Position numbers and translations under genes: made by a program. The notes below the pieces were generated by a model, which had not been told where the DNA came from, searched no databases, and saw only the letters and a program-made list of their open reading frames with translations. A DNA stretch of 64,000 bases from Microvirga flavescens (lineage in GTDB: Bacteria; Pseudomonadota; Alphaproteobacteria; Rhizobiales; Beijerinckiaceae). Below, piece after piece: positions 56,429-64,000 of the stretch. Position 1 is the stretch's first letter. Each line of letters starts with the position of its first letter. The DNA lies in NCBI RefSeq assembly GCF_003290125.1, contig NZ_QMKH01000004.1, positions 186,001 to 250,000 on the forward strand, in the 5' to 3' direction.

Positions 56429-56743
56429 TTAATCGTCCAGACCGTCGATATTTTCGCCGTTGATGCGCGCTTTCAGGATGTTGGACGGCTTGAAGACCAT
56501 GACCCGGCGCGGATCGATCGGAACCTCGACGCCCGTCTTGGGGTTGCGGCCGATCCGCTCGCCCTTGTCGCGCACGATGAAGGAACCGAAGGAGGACAGC
56601 TTCACGGTCTCTCCGGAAGCCAGACAGCCGCAGATTTCCGACAGGACGGTCTCTACAAGATCCGCTGATTCCGTACGGGAAAGGCCGACCTTCTGATAGA
56701 CGGCCTCGCTCAAATCCGCTCTGGTGACTGTTTTTCCAGCCAT
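56429..56743 (-). CDS. ihfA: Integration host factor subunit alpha
   Basis: About 104 residues. [34 protein letters not shown] and [42 protein letters not shown] match the HU/IHF family, with the proline of the DNA-intercalating beta arm in RNPKTG. It bends DNA in transcription and recombination as a heterodimer with IHF-beta. The ATG at 56743 is preferred over a TTG at 56755. It lies 130 bp downstream of fabH. Confidence 0.95.
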   Translation of the reverse strand: MAGKTVTRADLSEAVYQKVGLSRTESADLVETVLSEICGCLASGETVKLSSFGSFIVRDKGERIGRNPKTGVEVPIDPRRVMVFKPSNILKARINGENIDGLDD

Positions 56744-56873
56744 CAACGCCCCCAAGCGCTCGGTGAAATGCTGCTGATAAGTTGTTCGAAGCGGTGACGC
56801 TAGGCACAGGCGAGCCCAGCGTCAACCATCTAAAGGTCTGGAATCGTAATCAAAAACACTTTGCGGTGTCCCG

Positions 56874-57869
56874 CTACCAGCGGATCAGCGCGCTACCCCA
56901 GGTAAAGCCGCCGCCGATGGCCTCGATCATCACGAGATCGCCCTTCTTGATGCGTCCGTCTTTGCAGGCGACATCGAGCGCCAACGGAATGGAGGCAGCC
57001 GAGGTATTGCCGTGCTTGTTGACAGTGATGACCACCTTTTCGGGTGCAATGCCAAGCTTCTCAGCGCTCGCGGTGATGATCCGCTTGTTGGCCTGATGCG
57101 GCACGAACCACTTCAGCTCCTCCGGCGTGGTGCCGGTGGCCTTGAAGGCGTCTGCGACCACATCCGTCACCATGCCGACGGCGAAGCGGAAGACATCGCG
57201 ACCCTCCATCTTGAGAACGCCGGTCGTCTTGGTGGAGCCCGGGCCGCCGTCCACGTAGAGCTTGTCCCGATAGCGCCCGTCGGAGCGCAGATGCGAGGTC
57301 AGCACACCGCGGTCGGCCGAGGTGCCCTCGCCCTCCGCCGCCTCCAGCACGATAGCGCCGGCGCCGTCACCGAAGAGGACGCAGGTGGTGCGGTCGTTCC
57401 AGTCGAGGATACGCGAGAAGGTCTCCGCGCCGATGACCAGCGCGCGCTTGTGCGAGCCGGAAGCCAGGAACTTGTCGGCGGTAGCGACCGCATAGACGAA
57501 GCCCGTACACACCGCCTGCAGGTCGAAGGCTGCGCCGTGGGACATGCCGAGACCGAACTGGATCTGCGTGGCGGTCGAGGGAAAAGTATAGTCCGGCGTC
57601 GAGGTGGCGCAGATGATGAGGTCGATGTCTGCGGGCGTCAGCCCCGCATCCGCCAGGGCCGCCTGCGCAGCTTTTATGCCGAGCGCCGAGGTCGGCTCGT
57701 CATCGGCGGCGATGTGGCGCTCCTCGATGCCCGTGCGCTGCACGATCCAGTCATGGGAGGTATCCATGACCTTCTCGAGATCGTAATTCGTGACGACGCG
57801 CTCCGGCAGGTAGGAGCCGATGCCGCGAACGATGGAACGAATGCGTTTCAAGCGCTGACCGTCCTTCAA
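56874..57869 (-). CDS. fabH: 3-oxoacyl-ACP synthase III
   Basis: A 331-residue KAS III that starts fatty acid synthesis by condensing acyl-CoA with malonyl-ACP. The catalytic C121 is in DLQAVCTGF, His in VPHQANKRI, and Asn in [13 protein letters not shown], so the triad is complete. FVPHQAN and the C-terminal [13 protein letters not shown] are family marks. The TTG at 57869 overlaps the plsX stop by 4 bp; a TTG at 57851 is an alternative start. It forms the plsX-fabH core lipid operon. Confidence 0.96.
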   Translation of the reverse strand: MKDGQRLKRIRSIVRGIGSYLPERVVTNYDLEKVMDTSHDWIVQRTGIEERHIAADDEPTSALGIKAAQAALADAGLTPADIDLIICATSTPDYTFPSTATQIQFGLGMSHGAAFDLQAVCTGFVYAVATADKFLASGSHKRALVIGAETFSRILDWNDRTTCVLFGDGAGAIVLEAAEGEGTSADRGVLTSHLRSDGRYRDKLYVDGGPGSTKTTGVLKMEGRDVFRFAVGMVTDVVADAFKATGTTPEELKWFVPHQANKRIITASAEKLGIAPEKVVITVNKHGNTSAASIPLALDVACKDGRIKKGDLVMIEAIGGGFTWGSALIRW

Positions 57870-58900
57870 GCGGGTTGTTCCAGCGGACCATGCTCCAGCA
57901 TGTCGCGGATTGTCTTCATCAATTCAAAGTGGGCCATGTCATAGGCCACATCGATAGCGCTGGCGAAGCCGATGGCGTCGGTCCCGCCGTGGCTTTTCAC
58001 CACGACGCCTTCGAGGCCTAGAAACACGCCGCCGTTCACTTTACGCGGATCGAGCTTCTCTTTCAGCGCGGCGAAAGCCTGCTTGGCGAAGAGGTAACCG
58101 ATCTTGGCCATCAGCGAGCGGCTCATGGCGGCGCGCAGATATTCCGCAATCTGCTTCGCCGTTCCCTCCGCCGTCTTCAGGGCGATGTTGCCTGTAAAGC
58201 CTTCGGTCACGACCACATCCACCGTGCCCTTGCCGAGATCGTCGCCTTCCACGAAGCCGCGATAGTCAAGGTGCGGAACCGGAGTCTCCTTGAGGATACG
58301 GGCGGCTTCCTTGACGGTTTCGATGCCCTTGATCTCCTCCGTGCCCACGTTCAACAGGCCGACGGTGGGGCGCTCCAGATCGAAAACGATGCGCGCCATC
58401 GCCGCGCCCATAATTGCCATATCGACGAGGTGCTGCGCATCCGCGCCGATGGTCGCGCCCACGTCGAGGACGATGCTCTCACCGCGCAGGGTCGGCCACA
58501 TGGCCGCGATGGCGGGCCGGTCGATATGCGCCATCATCTTGAGGCAGATCTTGGCGGTCGCCATCAAGGCGCCCGTGTTGCCGGCGGAGACGGCGGCATC
58601 CGCCTCCCCATCCCGCACGGCCTGGACGGCCTTCCACATGGAAGACTTGCCGCGCCCCATGCGAATCGCCTGGGCTGGCTTCTCGTCCATCGAAATGGCG
58701 AGGTCCGTATGCCGGATCTCGCTGGCGGCCTTGAGCTTGGGATTGGCGTTCAGGAGCGGGGCGATGAGCGCCTCGTTCCCAAAGAAAAGAAACTTAATGT
58801 CCGGATGGCGCTCCAAAGCCAGGGCCGCGCCGGGAACCACAACCGAGACACCATGATCTCCACCCATCGCGTCAAGCGAAATACGCACCGGCTTAGACAT
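57866..58900 (-). CDS. plsX: Phosphate acyltransferase PlsX
   Basis: A 344-residue enzyme that makes acyl-phosphate from acyl-ACP for phospholipid synthesis. Signatures are [29 protein letters not shown], and [22 protein letters not shown]. Length is normal. It lies upstream of fabH in the same operon, as in most bacteria, though no rpmF precedes it here. The promoter should be in 58901-59048. Confidence 0.97.
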   Translation of the reverse strand: MSKPVRISLDAMGGDHGVSVVVPGAALALERHPDIKFLFFGNEALIAPLLNANPKLKAASEIRHTDLAISMDEKPAQAIRMGRGKSSMWKAVQAVRDGEADAAVSAGNTGALMATAKICLKMMAHIDRPAIAAMWPTLRGESIVLDVGATIGADAQHLVDMAIMGAAMARIVFDLERPTVGLLNVGTEEIKGIETVKEAARILKETPVPHLDYRGFVEGDDLGKGTVDVVVTEGFTGNIALKTAEGTAKQIAEYLRAAMSRSLMAKIGYLFAKQAFAALKEKLDPRKVNGGVFLGLEGVVVKSHGGTDAIGFASAIDVAYDMAHFELMKTIRDMLEHGPLEQPA

Positions 58901-59048
58901 GGAAAGGAAGTTCTTTCGTGGTTCTCAGTCCCGTAAGGGGCTTGGAGGTCAGACAGGGGGCGGAAAATACCGGTTTGCCACGGCACCGCAACCGAATTCT
59001 ACCTGTCCCGGACCGTCCCGCCCCCCAAACCCGGAAAGCGGAGCGACC

Positions 59049-59567
59049 CTACTCGCCTTTCTTCAGTTTTCCGAGAGCCGCGAACGGGGATTCCTCCCCC
59101 TCGTGGGCGTATTTCTCGTCAAAACTCACGCCCGGCTTCTTCGGATAGGGATCAAGTCCGAGGGCGAGGAATTCCGCCGTCAGCGCGCCGATGTCGATGC
59201 GCCCGTTTACGATCTCGTCCGGTGGGTCATACTCACTGACCTCCACCGCATGTTCGGGCTGGCGAGTATCCGTGTCCGCGAAATCGATTTCCACATCCTC
59301 CTCGAGGATTGAATCGAAGGGATCGAGGCTCACCACACAGATCTGGGTCATATCCGCCGTGATACGGCCTGTCACCCGCACTCCCTTGCCGGTCTTCGCG
59401 ATGGTGTAGTCGCCCACGAGGGAGCGGATAGCCGAGAGCTTGAAATCCTCGGCCAGGGCTTTGCACTCTTCGGGCGTCGCCTCAAGGCGCTGGGCCAGCC
59501 CGTGGGGCGGCAGGTGCCTGACGTCGATGAGCCGCGTCAGTGGGCCGACGGTATCCGGTGTCATCAT
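59049..59567 (-). CDS. DUF177/YceD-family protein
   Basis: A 172-residue protein with EECKALAEDFKLSAIRSLVGDYTI, VRVTGRITADMTQICVVSLDPFDSILEEDVEIDF and the acidic C-terminal FLALGLDPYPKKPGVSF. The YceD/DUF177 family is linked with large-subunit rRNA accumulation in plants and bacteria and usually lies near rpmF-plsX, as it does with plsX here. Its start overlaps the stop of the upstream chaperone gene by 4 bp. Confidence 0.92.
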   Translation of the reverse strand: MMTPDTVGPLTRLIDVRHLPPHGLAQRLEATPEECKALAEDFKLSAIRSLVGDYTIAKTGKGVRVTGRITADMTQICVVSLDPFDSILEEDVEIDFADTDTRQPEHAVEVSEYDPPDEIVNGRIDIGALTAEFLALGLDPYPKKPGVSFDEKYAHEGEESPFAALGKLKKGE

Positions 59568-60103
59568 GCGCCCTCCTTGAAGGTTTCGGCCTGAGGAAAA
59601 GCAGGCCCCTGTTTCAGAATTGTGTCGAGATCGGCGGTCTTGAGAAGGCTGTCCGCAGCAAGGGCGTAGCGCGCCAGAGCCGTCGCCGGTTGGTCGTCCG
59701 CGGTGACGTTTTTGGCCAAAGCGAGCGCCAGAGCAGCCTCATCCCCGGAATCGAGGGGGGCGTCATAAGCCTGCGCCCGGCCGTAAAACGCGCTTGCCAT
59801 CGTCTTCATGCGCTTGGGCACTGTGGTGTCACCCACACCCATTTCGCGCAAAGCCGCATCGAGGTCGCTGAACAGGGCGTCGGTGAGATCGGCCGCCACG
59901 TCGTCTGCCGGAGGCGGCAGACGACGCAGGGCTCGCAGGACAAGAATCATATGCAGGGAAAGGGATTCGAAGCGCCCTTCCAGCGTGTCCGGGACCCCAA
60001 GCGCAAGGTAGAGGCCGGCCCCGCGCGACGCCTCGGCAACGCGCGTATAAAGGGTGCCAATCGTCACACGCCGCTCATCCTTGCGGAAAAGACTGAAGAT
60101 CAC
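59564..60103 (-). CDS. Ubiquinol-cytochrome c chaperone-family protein (CBP3/UQCC1)
   Basis: A 179-residue helical protein. LYTRVAEASRGAGLYLALGVPDTLEGRFESLSLHMILVLRALRRLP is the family core, with FSDLDAALREMGVGDTTVPKRMKTMASAFYGRAQAYD following. Mitochondrial CBP3 and UQCC1 help assemble complex III; the bacterial role is presumed similar. It is translationally coupled to the DUF177 gene and divergent from bamE. Confidence 0.92.
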   Translation of the reverse strand: MIFSLFRKDERRVTIGTLYTRVAEASRGAGLYLALGVPDTLEGRFESLSLHMILVLRALRRLPPPADDVAADLTDALFSDLDAALREMGVGDTTVPKRMKTMASAFYGRAQAYDAPLDSGDEAALALALAKNVTADDQPATALARYALAADSLLKTADLDTILKQGPAFPQAETFKEGA

Positions 60104-60214
60104 TGGGCCTGTCCTGCCTTGTCAAAATCGAAGCCTCGGGGTACGCCACCGAGGTACGCCATCCATATCCAAAGGCGCAACTCACCTTTTGCGCCTCACC
60201 AGTGGAAGTTTTAC

Positions 60215-60676
60215 ATGACGCGTCGAGTTTCCCCGATTGTTGCGCGCCTCGCTGCTGCAGCCTTTCTCGCCTCCCCTCTCCTCGCCTGCTCATCCGTCGG
60301 CGAGGATTTCCAGCGTGGCTATATCGTCGACGAGAAGGCTCTCGCGACGGTCAAGAAGGGCATGAGCGCCGATCAGGTCCTGCAGACTCTGGGTACACCC
60401 TCCACGGTGTCCACGGTCGGCAACAAGAACTGGTATTACATCAGCCAGAAGTCCCGCCGGAACCTTCAGTTCCTCGGAGAGACAGTCGTCGAGCAGCAGG
60501 TGACCGCCGTTTATTTCGACAATGGCCTCAAGGTCGAGCGTGTCGCGCTCTATGGCCTGCAGGACGGCAAGGTGTTCGACTTCATCTCCCGCTCCACCCC
60601 CTCGGGCGGCGAAGAGGCCAGCTTCATCGGCCAGCTCTTCCGCGGCACGAACAACTTCAACCCGTTCGGGGTCTAA
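60215..60676 (+). CDS. bamE: Outer-membrane assembly lipoprotein BamE
   Basis: A 153-residue SmpA/OmlA protein. A signal peptide with lipobox SPLLAC (cysteine near residue 25) leads to a domain with RGYIVDEKALATVKKGMSADQVLQTLGTPSTVSTVGNKNWYYIS and VEQQVTAVYFDNGLKVERV. It is part of the Bam complex for beta-barrel insertion. The ATG at 60215 starts a good signal peptide; the frame is open far upstream but lacks coding character there. A terminator follows at 60700. Confidence 0.95.
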   Translation: MTRRVSPIVARLAAAAFLASPLLACSSVGEDFQRGYIVDEKALATVKKGMSADQVLQTLGTPSTVSTVGNKNWYYISQKSRRNLQFLGETVVEQQVTAVYFDNGLKVERVALYGLQDGKVFDFISRSTPSGGEEASFIGQLFRGTNNFNPFGV

Positions 60677-60699
60677 CGGCAAAATCAGCCGAAACGTTC

Positions 60700-60730
60700 A
60701 AGGCCGGGCACCAGCCCGGCCTTTTCTTTT
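60700..60730 (+). terminator. Rho-independent terminator of bamE
   Basis: AAGGCCGGGC (60700-60709) pairs perfectly with 60714-60723 around a 4-base loop, followed by TTTCTTTT, 24 bp past the stop. Confidence 0.9.
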
Positions 60731-60750
60731 GCGCGGCCTCGCTCTTTAAG

Positions 60751-60781
60751 CGCCTTGCCGGAGCGAGCCCTCGGCAAGGCG
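60751..60781. other. Hairpin at the 3' end of hppA
   Basis: CGCCTTGCCG (60751-60760) and CGGCAAGGCG (60772-60781) form a perfect 10-bp stem with an 11-base loop, 10 bp past the hppA stop on the minus strand. No T-tract follows on that strand, so termination by it is uncertain. Confidence 0.5.
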
Positions 60782-60790
60782 TTTCCCACC

Positions 60791-62914
60791 CTACGAGTGC
60801 GCGAGGATCGCCAGCAGCAACAGCGCGATGATGTTGGTGATCTTGATCGCCGGGTTCACGGCGGGACCCGCCGTGTCCTTGTAGGGGTCGCCGACGGTGT
60901 CGCCGGTGACGGAGGCCTTGTGAGCTTCCGACCCCTTGTGATGGGTCACCCCGCCCTCGTCGGTGAAGCCGTCCTCGAATGACTTCTTGGCGTTGTCCCA
61001 CGCGCCGCCGCCGGAGGTCATGGAGATGGCGACGAAGAGGCCCGTGACGATCACGCCCAGGAGCATCGCACCCACCGCCGAGAAGGCCTGCGACTTGCCC
61101 GCGATCCAGTAGATCGCGAAATAGGTCACGATGGGGGCGAGCACCGGCAGGAGCGACGGCACGATCATTTCCTTGATGGCGGCGCGGGTGAGCATGTCCA
61201 CCGCGCGGCCATAATCGGGCCTGTCCTTGCCTTCCATGATGCCCGGCTTCTCGCGGAACTGCCGGCGTACTTCCTCCACGACCGAACCCGCCGCACGGCC
61301 CACGGCCGTCATGGCGATGCCGCCGAAGAGGAAGGGAATGAGCCCGCCGAACAACAGGCCCACGACCACATAAGGATTGGCGAGGGAGAAGTCCGGCTTC
61401 ACGCCCTGGAAATACGGATAAGTGCCCGCATTCTGCGTGAAGTAGTTCAGGTCCGACGTATAGGCCGCGAACAGAACCAGCGCACCAAGGCCTGCCGAGC
61501 CGATGGCGTAGCCCTTGGTCACGGCCTTGGTGGTGTTGCCGACGGCATCCAGCGCGTCGGTGGACTTGCGGACCTCCTTCGGCAGCCCCGCCATTTCGGC
61601 AATGCCGCCCGCGTTGTCCGTCACCGGGCCGAAGGCGTCGAGCGCCACGATCATGCCGGCGACGCCGAGCATCGCCGTCACGGCGACCGCGATGCCGAAC
61701 AGCCCCGCGAGCTTGAAGGCGATGATGATGCCCGCGATGATCGTGATGGCGGGAAGCGCCGTCGATTCAAGCGACACCGCAAGACCCTGGATCACGTTGG
61801 TGCCGTGCCCCGTCACCGAGGCCTGCGCGATGGAACGCACGGGCCTGAAGCCGACGCCGGTGTAGAACTCCGTGACAACGACGATGAGCGCCGTGACGGC
61901 AAGGCCGACGATAGCGCACCAGAAGAGATCGAGCCCCGTGAAGGTCGCGCCTGCCACAGGCCCGAACCCGATGGTCTGCGAGGTCACGAGCGCGATGGCG
62001 GCGAGAGACAGAACACCCGTTGCTGCAAGCCCCTTGTAGAGCGCGCCCATGATGGCTTCGTTCTGTCCGAGCTTCACGAAGAACGTGCCGATGATGGAGG
62101 TGACGATGCACACCGCACCGATGGAAAGCGGATAGAGCATCATGGTTTCGAGCAGCGGCTGCCCCGCGAAGTAGATCGCCGCGAGAACCATCGTGCCGAC
62201 CACGGTCACCGCGTAGGTCTCGAACAGGTCGGCAGCCATGCCCGCGCAATCACCAACATTGTCGCCCACGTTGTCTGCAATGGTCGCGGGATTGCGCGGA
62301 TCGTCCTCCGGAATGCCGGCCTCGACCTTGCCGACGAGATCGCCGCCGACATCCGCACCCTTGGTGAAGATACCGCCGCCGAGACGGGCGAAGATCGAAA
62401 TCAGCGAAGCGCCGAAGCCGAGGGCCACGAGGCTGTCAATGACCTGACGGTCGGAGGGCGCAAGGCCCGCTCCCCGCGTCAGGTAGGTGTAGTAGAGCGC
62501 AACGCCGAGCAGCGCGAGACCGGCCACAAGCAGGCCGGTGACGGCCCCTGCCTTGAAGGCGACATCGAGCCCGCCGCCGAGCGACTTGGTCGCCGCCTGG
62601 GCGGTGCGGACATTGGCGCGCACGGACACATTCATGCCGATGAAACCGGCCGTTCCGGACAGGATTGCGCCGATGGCGAAGCCCACGCCGACGCGCACGC
62701 CGAGCAGATATGAAATGACAAGGAAGAGGACGACGCCGACGATGGCGATGGTGGAGTATTGCCGCCGGAGATAGGCTTTAGCCCCTTCCGCGATCGCGCC
62801 GGCGATCTCCTGCATGCGCTGCGAGCCTGCATCTCGCTTCATGACGTCGGAAATGGCCCATAGGCCGTAGGCGATGGAGAGCAGGCCGCCGAGGATAATC
62901 AACGTAAGTGCCAT
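60791..62914 (-). CDS. hppA: Membrane-bound proton-translocating pyrophosphatase, K+-insensitive type
   Basis: A 707-residue protein with about 16 helices that couples pyrophosphate hydrolysis to proton transport. [54 protein letters not shown] is the substrate site, with many magnesium-binding aspartates, and [13 protein letters not shown] the second. [16 protein letters not shown] has lysine where potassium-dependent enzymes have alanine, so it should be potassium-insensitive. Length is normal. Monocistronic. Confidence 0.97.
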   Translation of the reverse strand: MALTLIILGGLLSIAYGLWAISDVMKRDAGSQRMQEIAGAIAEGAKAYLRRQYSTIAIVGVVLFLVISYLLGVRVGVGFAIGAILSGTAGFIGMNVSVRANVRTAQAATKSLGGGLDVAFKAGAVTGLLVAGLALLGVALYYTYLTRGAGLAPSDRQVIDSLVALGFGASLISIFARLGGGIFTKGADVGGDLVGKVEAGIPEDDPRNPATIADNVGDNVGDCAGMAADLFETYAVTVVGTMVLAAIYFAGQPLLETMMLYPLSIGAVCIVTSIIGTFFVKLGQNEAIMGALYKGLAATGVLSLAAIALVTSQTIGFGPVAGATFTGLDLFWCAIVGLAVTALIVVVTEFYTGVGFRPVRSIAQASVTGHGTNVIQGLAVSLESTALPAITIIAGIIIAFKLAGLFGIAVAVTAMLGVAGMIVALDAFGPVTDNAGGIAEMAGLPKEVRKSTDALDAVGNTTKAVTKGYAIGSAGLGALVLFAAYTSDLNYFTQNAGTYPYFQGVKPDFSLANPYVVVGLLFGGLIPFLFGGIAMTAVGRAAGSVVEEVRRQFREKPGIMEGKDRPDYGRAVDMLTRAAIKEMIVPSLLPVLAPIVTYFAIYWIAGKSQAFSAVGAMLLGVIVTGLFVAISMTSGGGAWDNAKKSFEDGFTDEGGVTHHKGSEAHKASVTGDTVGDPYKDTAGPAVNPAIKITNIIALLLLAILAHS

Positions 62915-63065
62915 AGTGCCGTCCTTGTGATGGATGGCAGATGACCGATCATCAAAGCCCGTATTCTGGCCTTGACTGGCCTCTACCTCCGGGGAAGGCC
63001 TTAATTGGTGGCAAAACTTTGGGCAGGAAGCAACGAGACTTCAGGATGACATTCACAGAAGAGTT

Positions 63066-64000
63066 TCAGGCGGCGACGACTGCGTTCTTCTTGCTTTGCC
63101 AGGCAAGCAGCCCCAGGGCGACGGCGACCGGCGGGTAGACGAGGAGGTTCAAGGTCCCCCACCCGTCCGTGCTCAGGAGATTTCCAGAGGAAAAAGACGC
63201 CAGCGCGACAAAGCCGAAGACGAGAAAATCGTTGATGGCCTGAACCCGCGCCCGCTCCTCGGAGCGGTAACAATCGGTCACAAGGGCGGTCGCGCCGATG
63301 AAACCGAAATTCCAGCCGATGCCGAGCAGGATCAGGGCGCCCCAGAAATGGGCGACCGTCAAGCCCGATAGACCAACGGTCGCGGATACAGCGATCAGGA
63401 CGAGGCCGACCGCGGTCACACGCTCCTTGCCGAAGCGTTGGATGAGCCGCCCCGTGAAGAAGCTCGGGCCGTACATGGCGAGCACATGCCACTGGATGCC
63501 GAGCGCCGCCGTGCTGACGGAATGGCCGCAGCCGATCATGGCGAGCGGCGCGGCGGTCATCACGAAAGTCATCAGCGCTGCGGAAACGACACCGCTCGTC
63601 ACCGCCACGATGAAACGCGGCTGGGTCACGATCTCCCGCAGCGGTCTGCCGCCAGTCTGCGACTGCGCCGACACGGGCGGGGAGCGGAGAAAAACCACGA
63701 CGGCGATGGTTAGAAGAGCAAGGAACGACTGCGCAAGGAACGCCCCCGCGAAGGGAGCCGTCACGATCACATCGCGGGTCCAGATCACGGTCTGGGGGCC
63801 GATGATCCCGGCAACAAGGCCGCCAATCATGACCCAGGAAATGGCCCGCGCCTTGAAGCTGTCCGACGCCGCATCCGTCGCCGCGAAACGATAACTCTGG
63901 GTGAAGGAGCCCCAAAATCCGGCGATAGTGGTGCCGATACAGAAAATCAGAAAGCTTGCCGTAACGATGCCGAACGCGGCGAGGCAGCCCGCCAGAATGC
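63066..64000 (-). CDS. MFS transporter, partial (5' end beyond the window)
   Basis: The frame is open to the window end and codes for about 311 residues, the C-terminal three quarters of an MFS protein. FWGSFTQSYRFAATDAAS and SWVMIGGLVAGIIGPQTV near the window end mark the helix 3-5 region; about nine helices are visible. The C-terminus ends in LLAWQSKKNAVVAA. The substrate is unknown. It lies 151 bp from hppA on the same strand, upstream of it. Confidence 0.85.
   Translation of the reverse strand, partial: ILAGCLAAFGIVTASFLIFCIGTTIAGFWGSFTQSYRFAATDAASDSFKARAISWVMIGGLVAGIIGPQTVIWTRDVIVTAPFAGAFLAQSFLALLTIAVVVFLRSPPVSAQSQTGGRPLREIVTQPRFIVAVTSGVVSAALMTFVMTAAPLAMIGCGHSVSTAALGIQWHVLAMYGPSFFTGRLIQRFGKERVTAVGLVLIAVSATVGLSGLTVAHFWGALILLGIGWNFGFIGATALVTDCYRSEERARVQAINDFLVFGFVALASFSSGNLLSTDGWGTLNLLVYPPVAVALGLLAWQSKKNAVVAA

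Overview
The window looks like a chromosomal segment from an alphaproteobacterium of the order Hyphomicrobiales (Rhizobiales). It is GC-rich (by eye mostly above 60 percent G+C). It carries gene neighbourhoods I recognise from that order: alaC-hom-glpX-recJ, rplM-rpsI-argC beside a metY-type gene, and bamE / UQCC-type chaperone / DUF177 / plsX-fabH-ihfA-merR. BA14K, PsiF, dodecin, a class I PHA synthase and a potassium-insensitive proton pyrophosphatase fit the same group. I do not name a genus.

Region by region. 1-3.8 kb: the C-terminal half of a type III polyketide synthase, a fatty acyl-AMP ligase and an MFS exporter, read as a lipid or alkyl-polyketide locus cut by the window edge. 4.2-5.7 kb: a secreted beta-helix/RTX protein. 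5.8-12.6 kb: tRNA-Glu and a leftward housekeeping run (recJ, GNAT, glpX, hom, aminotransferase, lipoprotein). 12.7-18.4 kb: phaC, a FadL-type porin, argC, rpsI and rplM. 18.7-32.6 kb: mixed housekeeping and accessory genes, including GST, metY, a dodecin/YCII/GYD trio, a DUF898-M48 pair, a LysR-controlled SDR/MFS unit, a Gre-like factor and heme A synthase. 33.3-36.7 kb: a lower-GC, AT-flanked island with a translationally coupled pair, a ThDP enzyme and a KAS III-like protein that lacks the catalytic cysteine. 37-40.8 kb: a three-gene signalling operon (periplasmic sulfite-oxidase-fold protein, histidine kinase, LuxR-type response regulator). 41-42.7 kb: small envelope proteins and an Rnk-like factor. 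42.7-55.5 kb: a divergent catabolic island with hyuAB and an IclR regulator to the left, and an oligopeptide-type ABC transporter, DAO-family oxidase, SDR and RidA to the right. 55.6-64 kb: tRNA-Pro, merR, ihfA, fabH, plsX, DUF177, UQCC-type chaperone, bamE, hppA and a partial MFS gene.

How the genes may work together. The 42.7-55.5 kb island reads as one pathway: uptake of an amide or cyclic amide compound, ATP-dependent ring or amide opening by HyuAB, flavin oxidation of the released amine or amino acid, imine clean-up by RidA and carbonyl reduction by the SDR. Repeated dyads between the two arms are good candidates for the IclR operator. The 33-36 kb pair is the best candidate for an undescribed system: an acyl-transfer or condensation partner without the usual nucleophile, coupled to a ThDP carboligase. 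I found no insertion sequence, prophage or CRISPR array.
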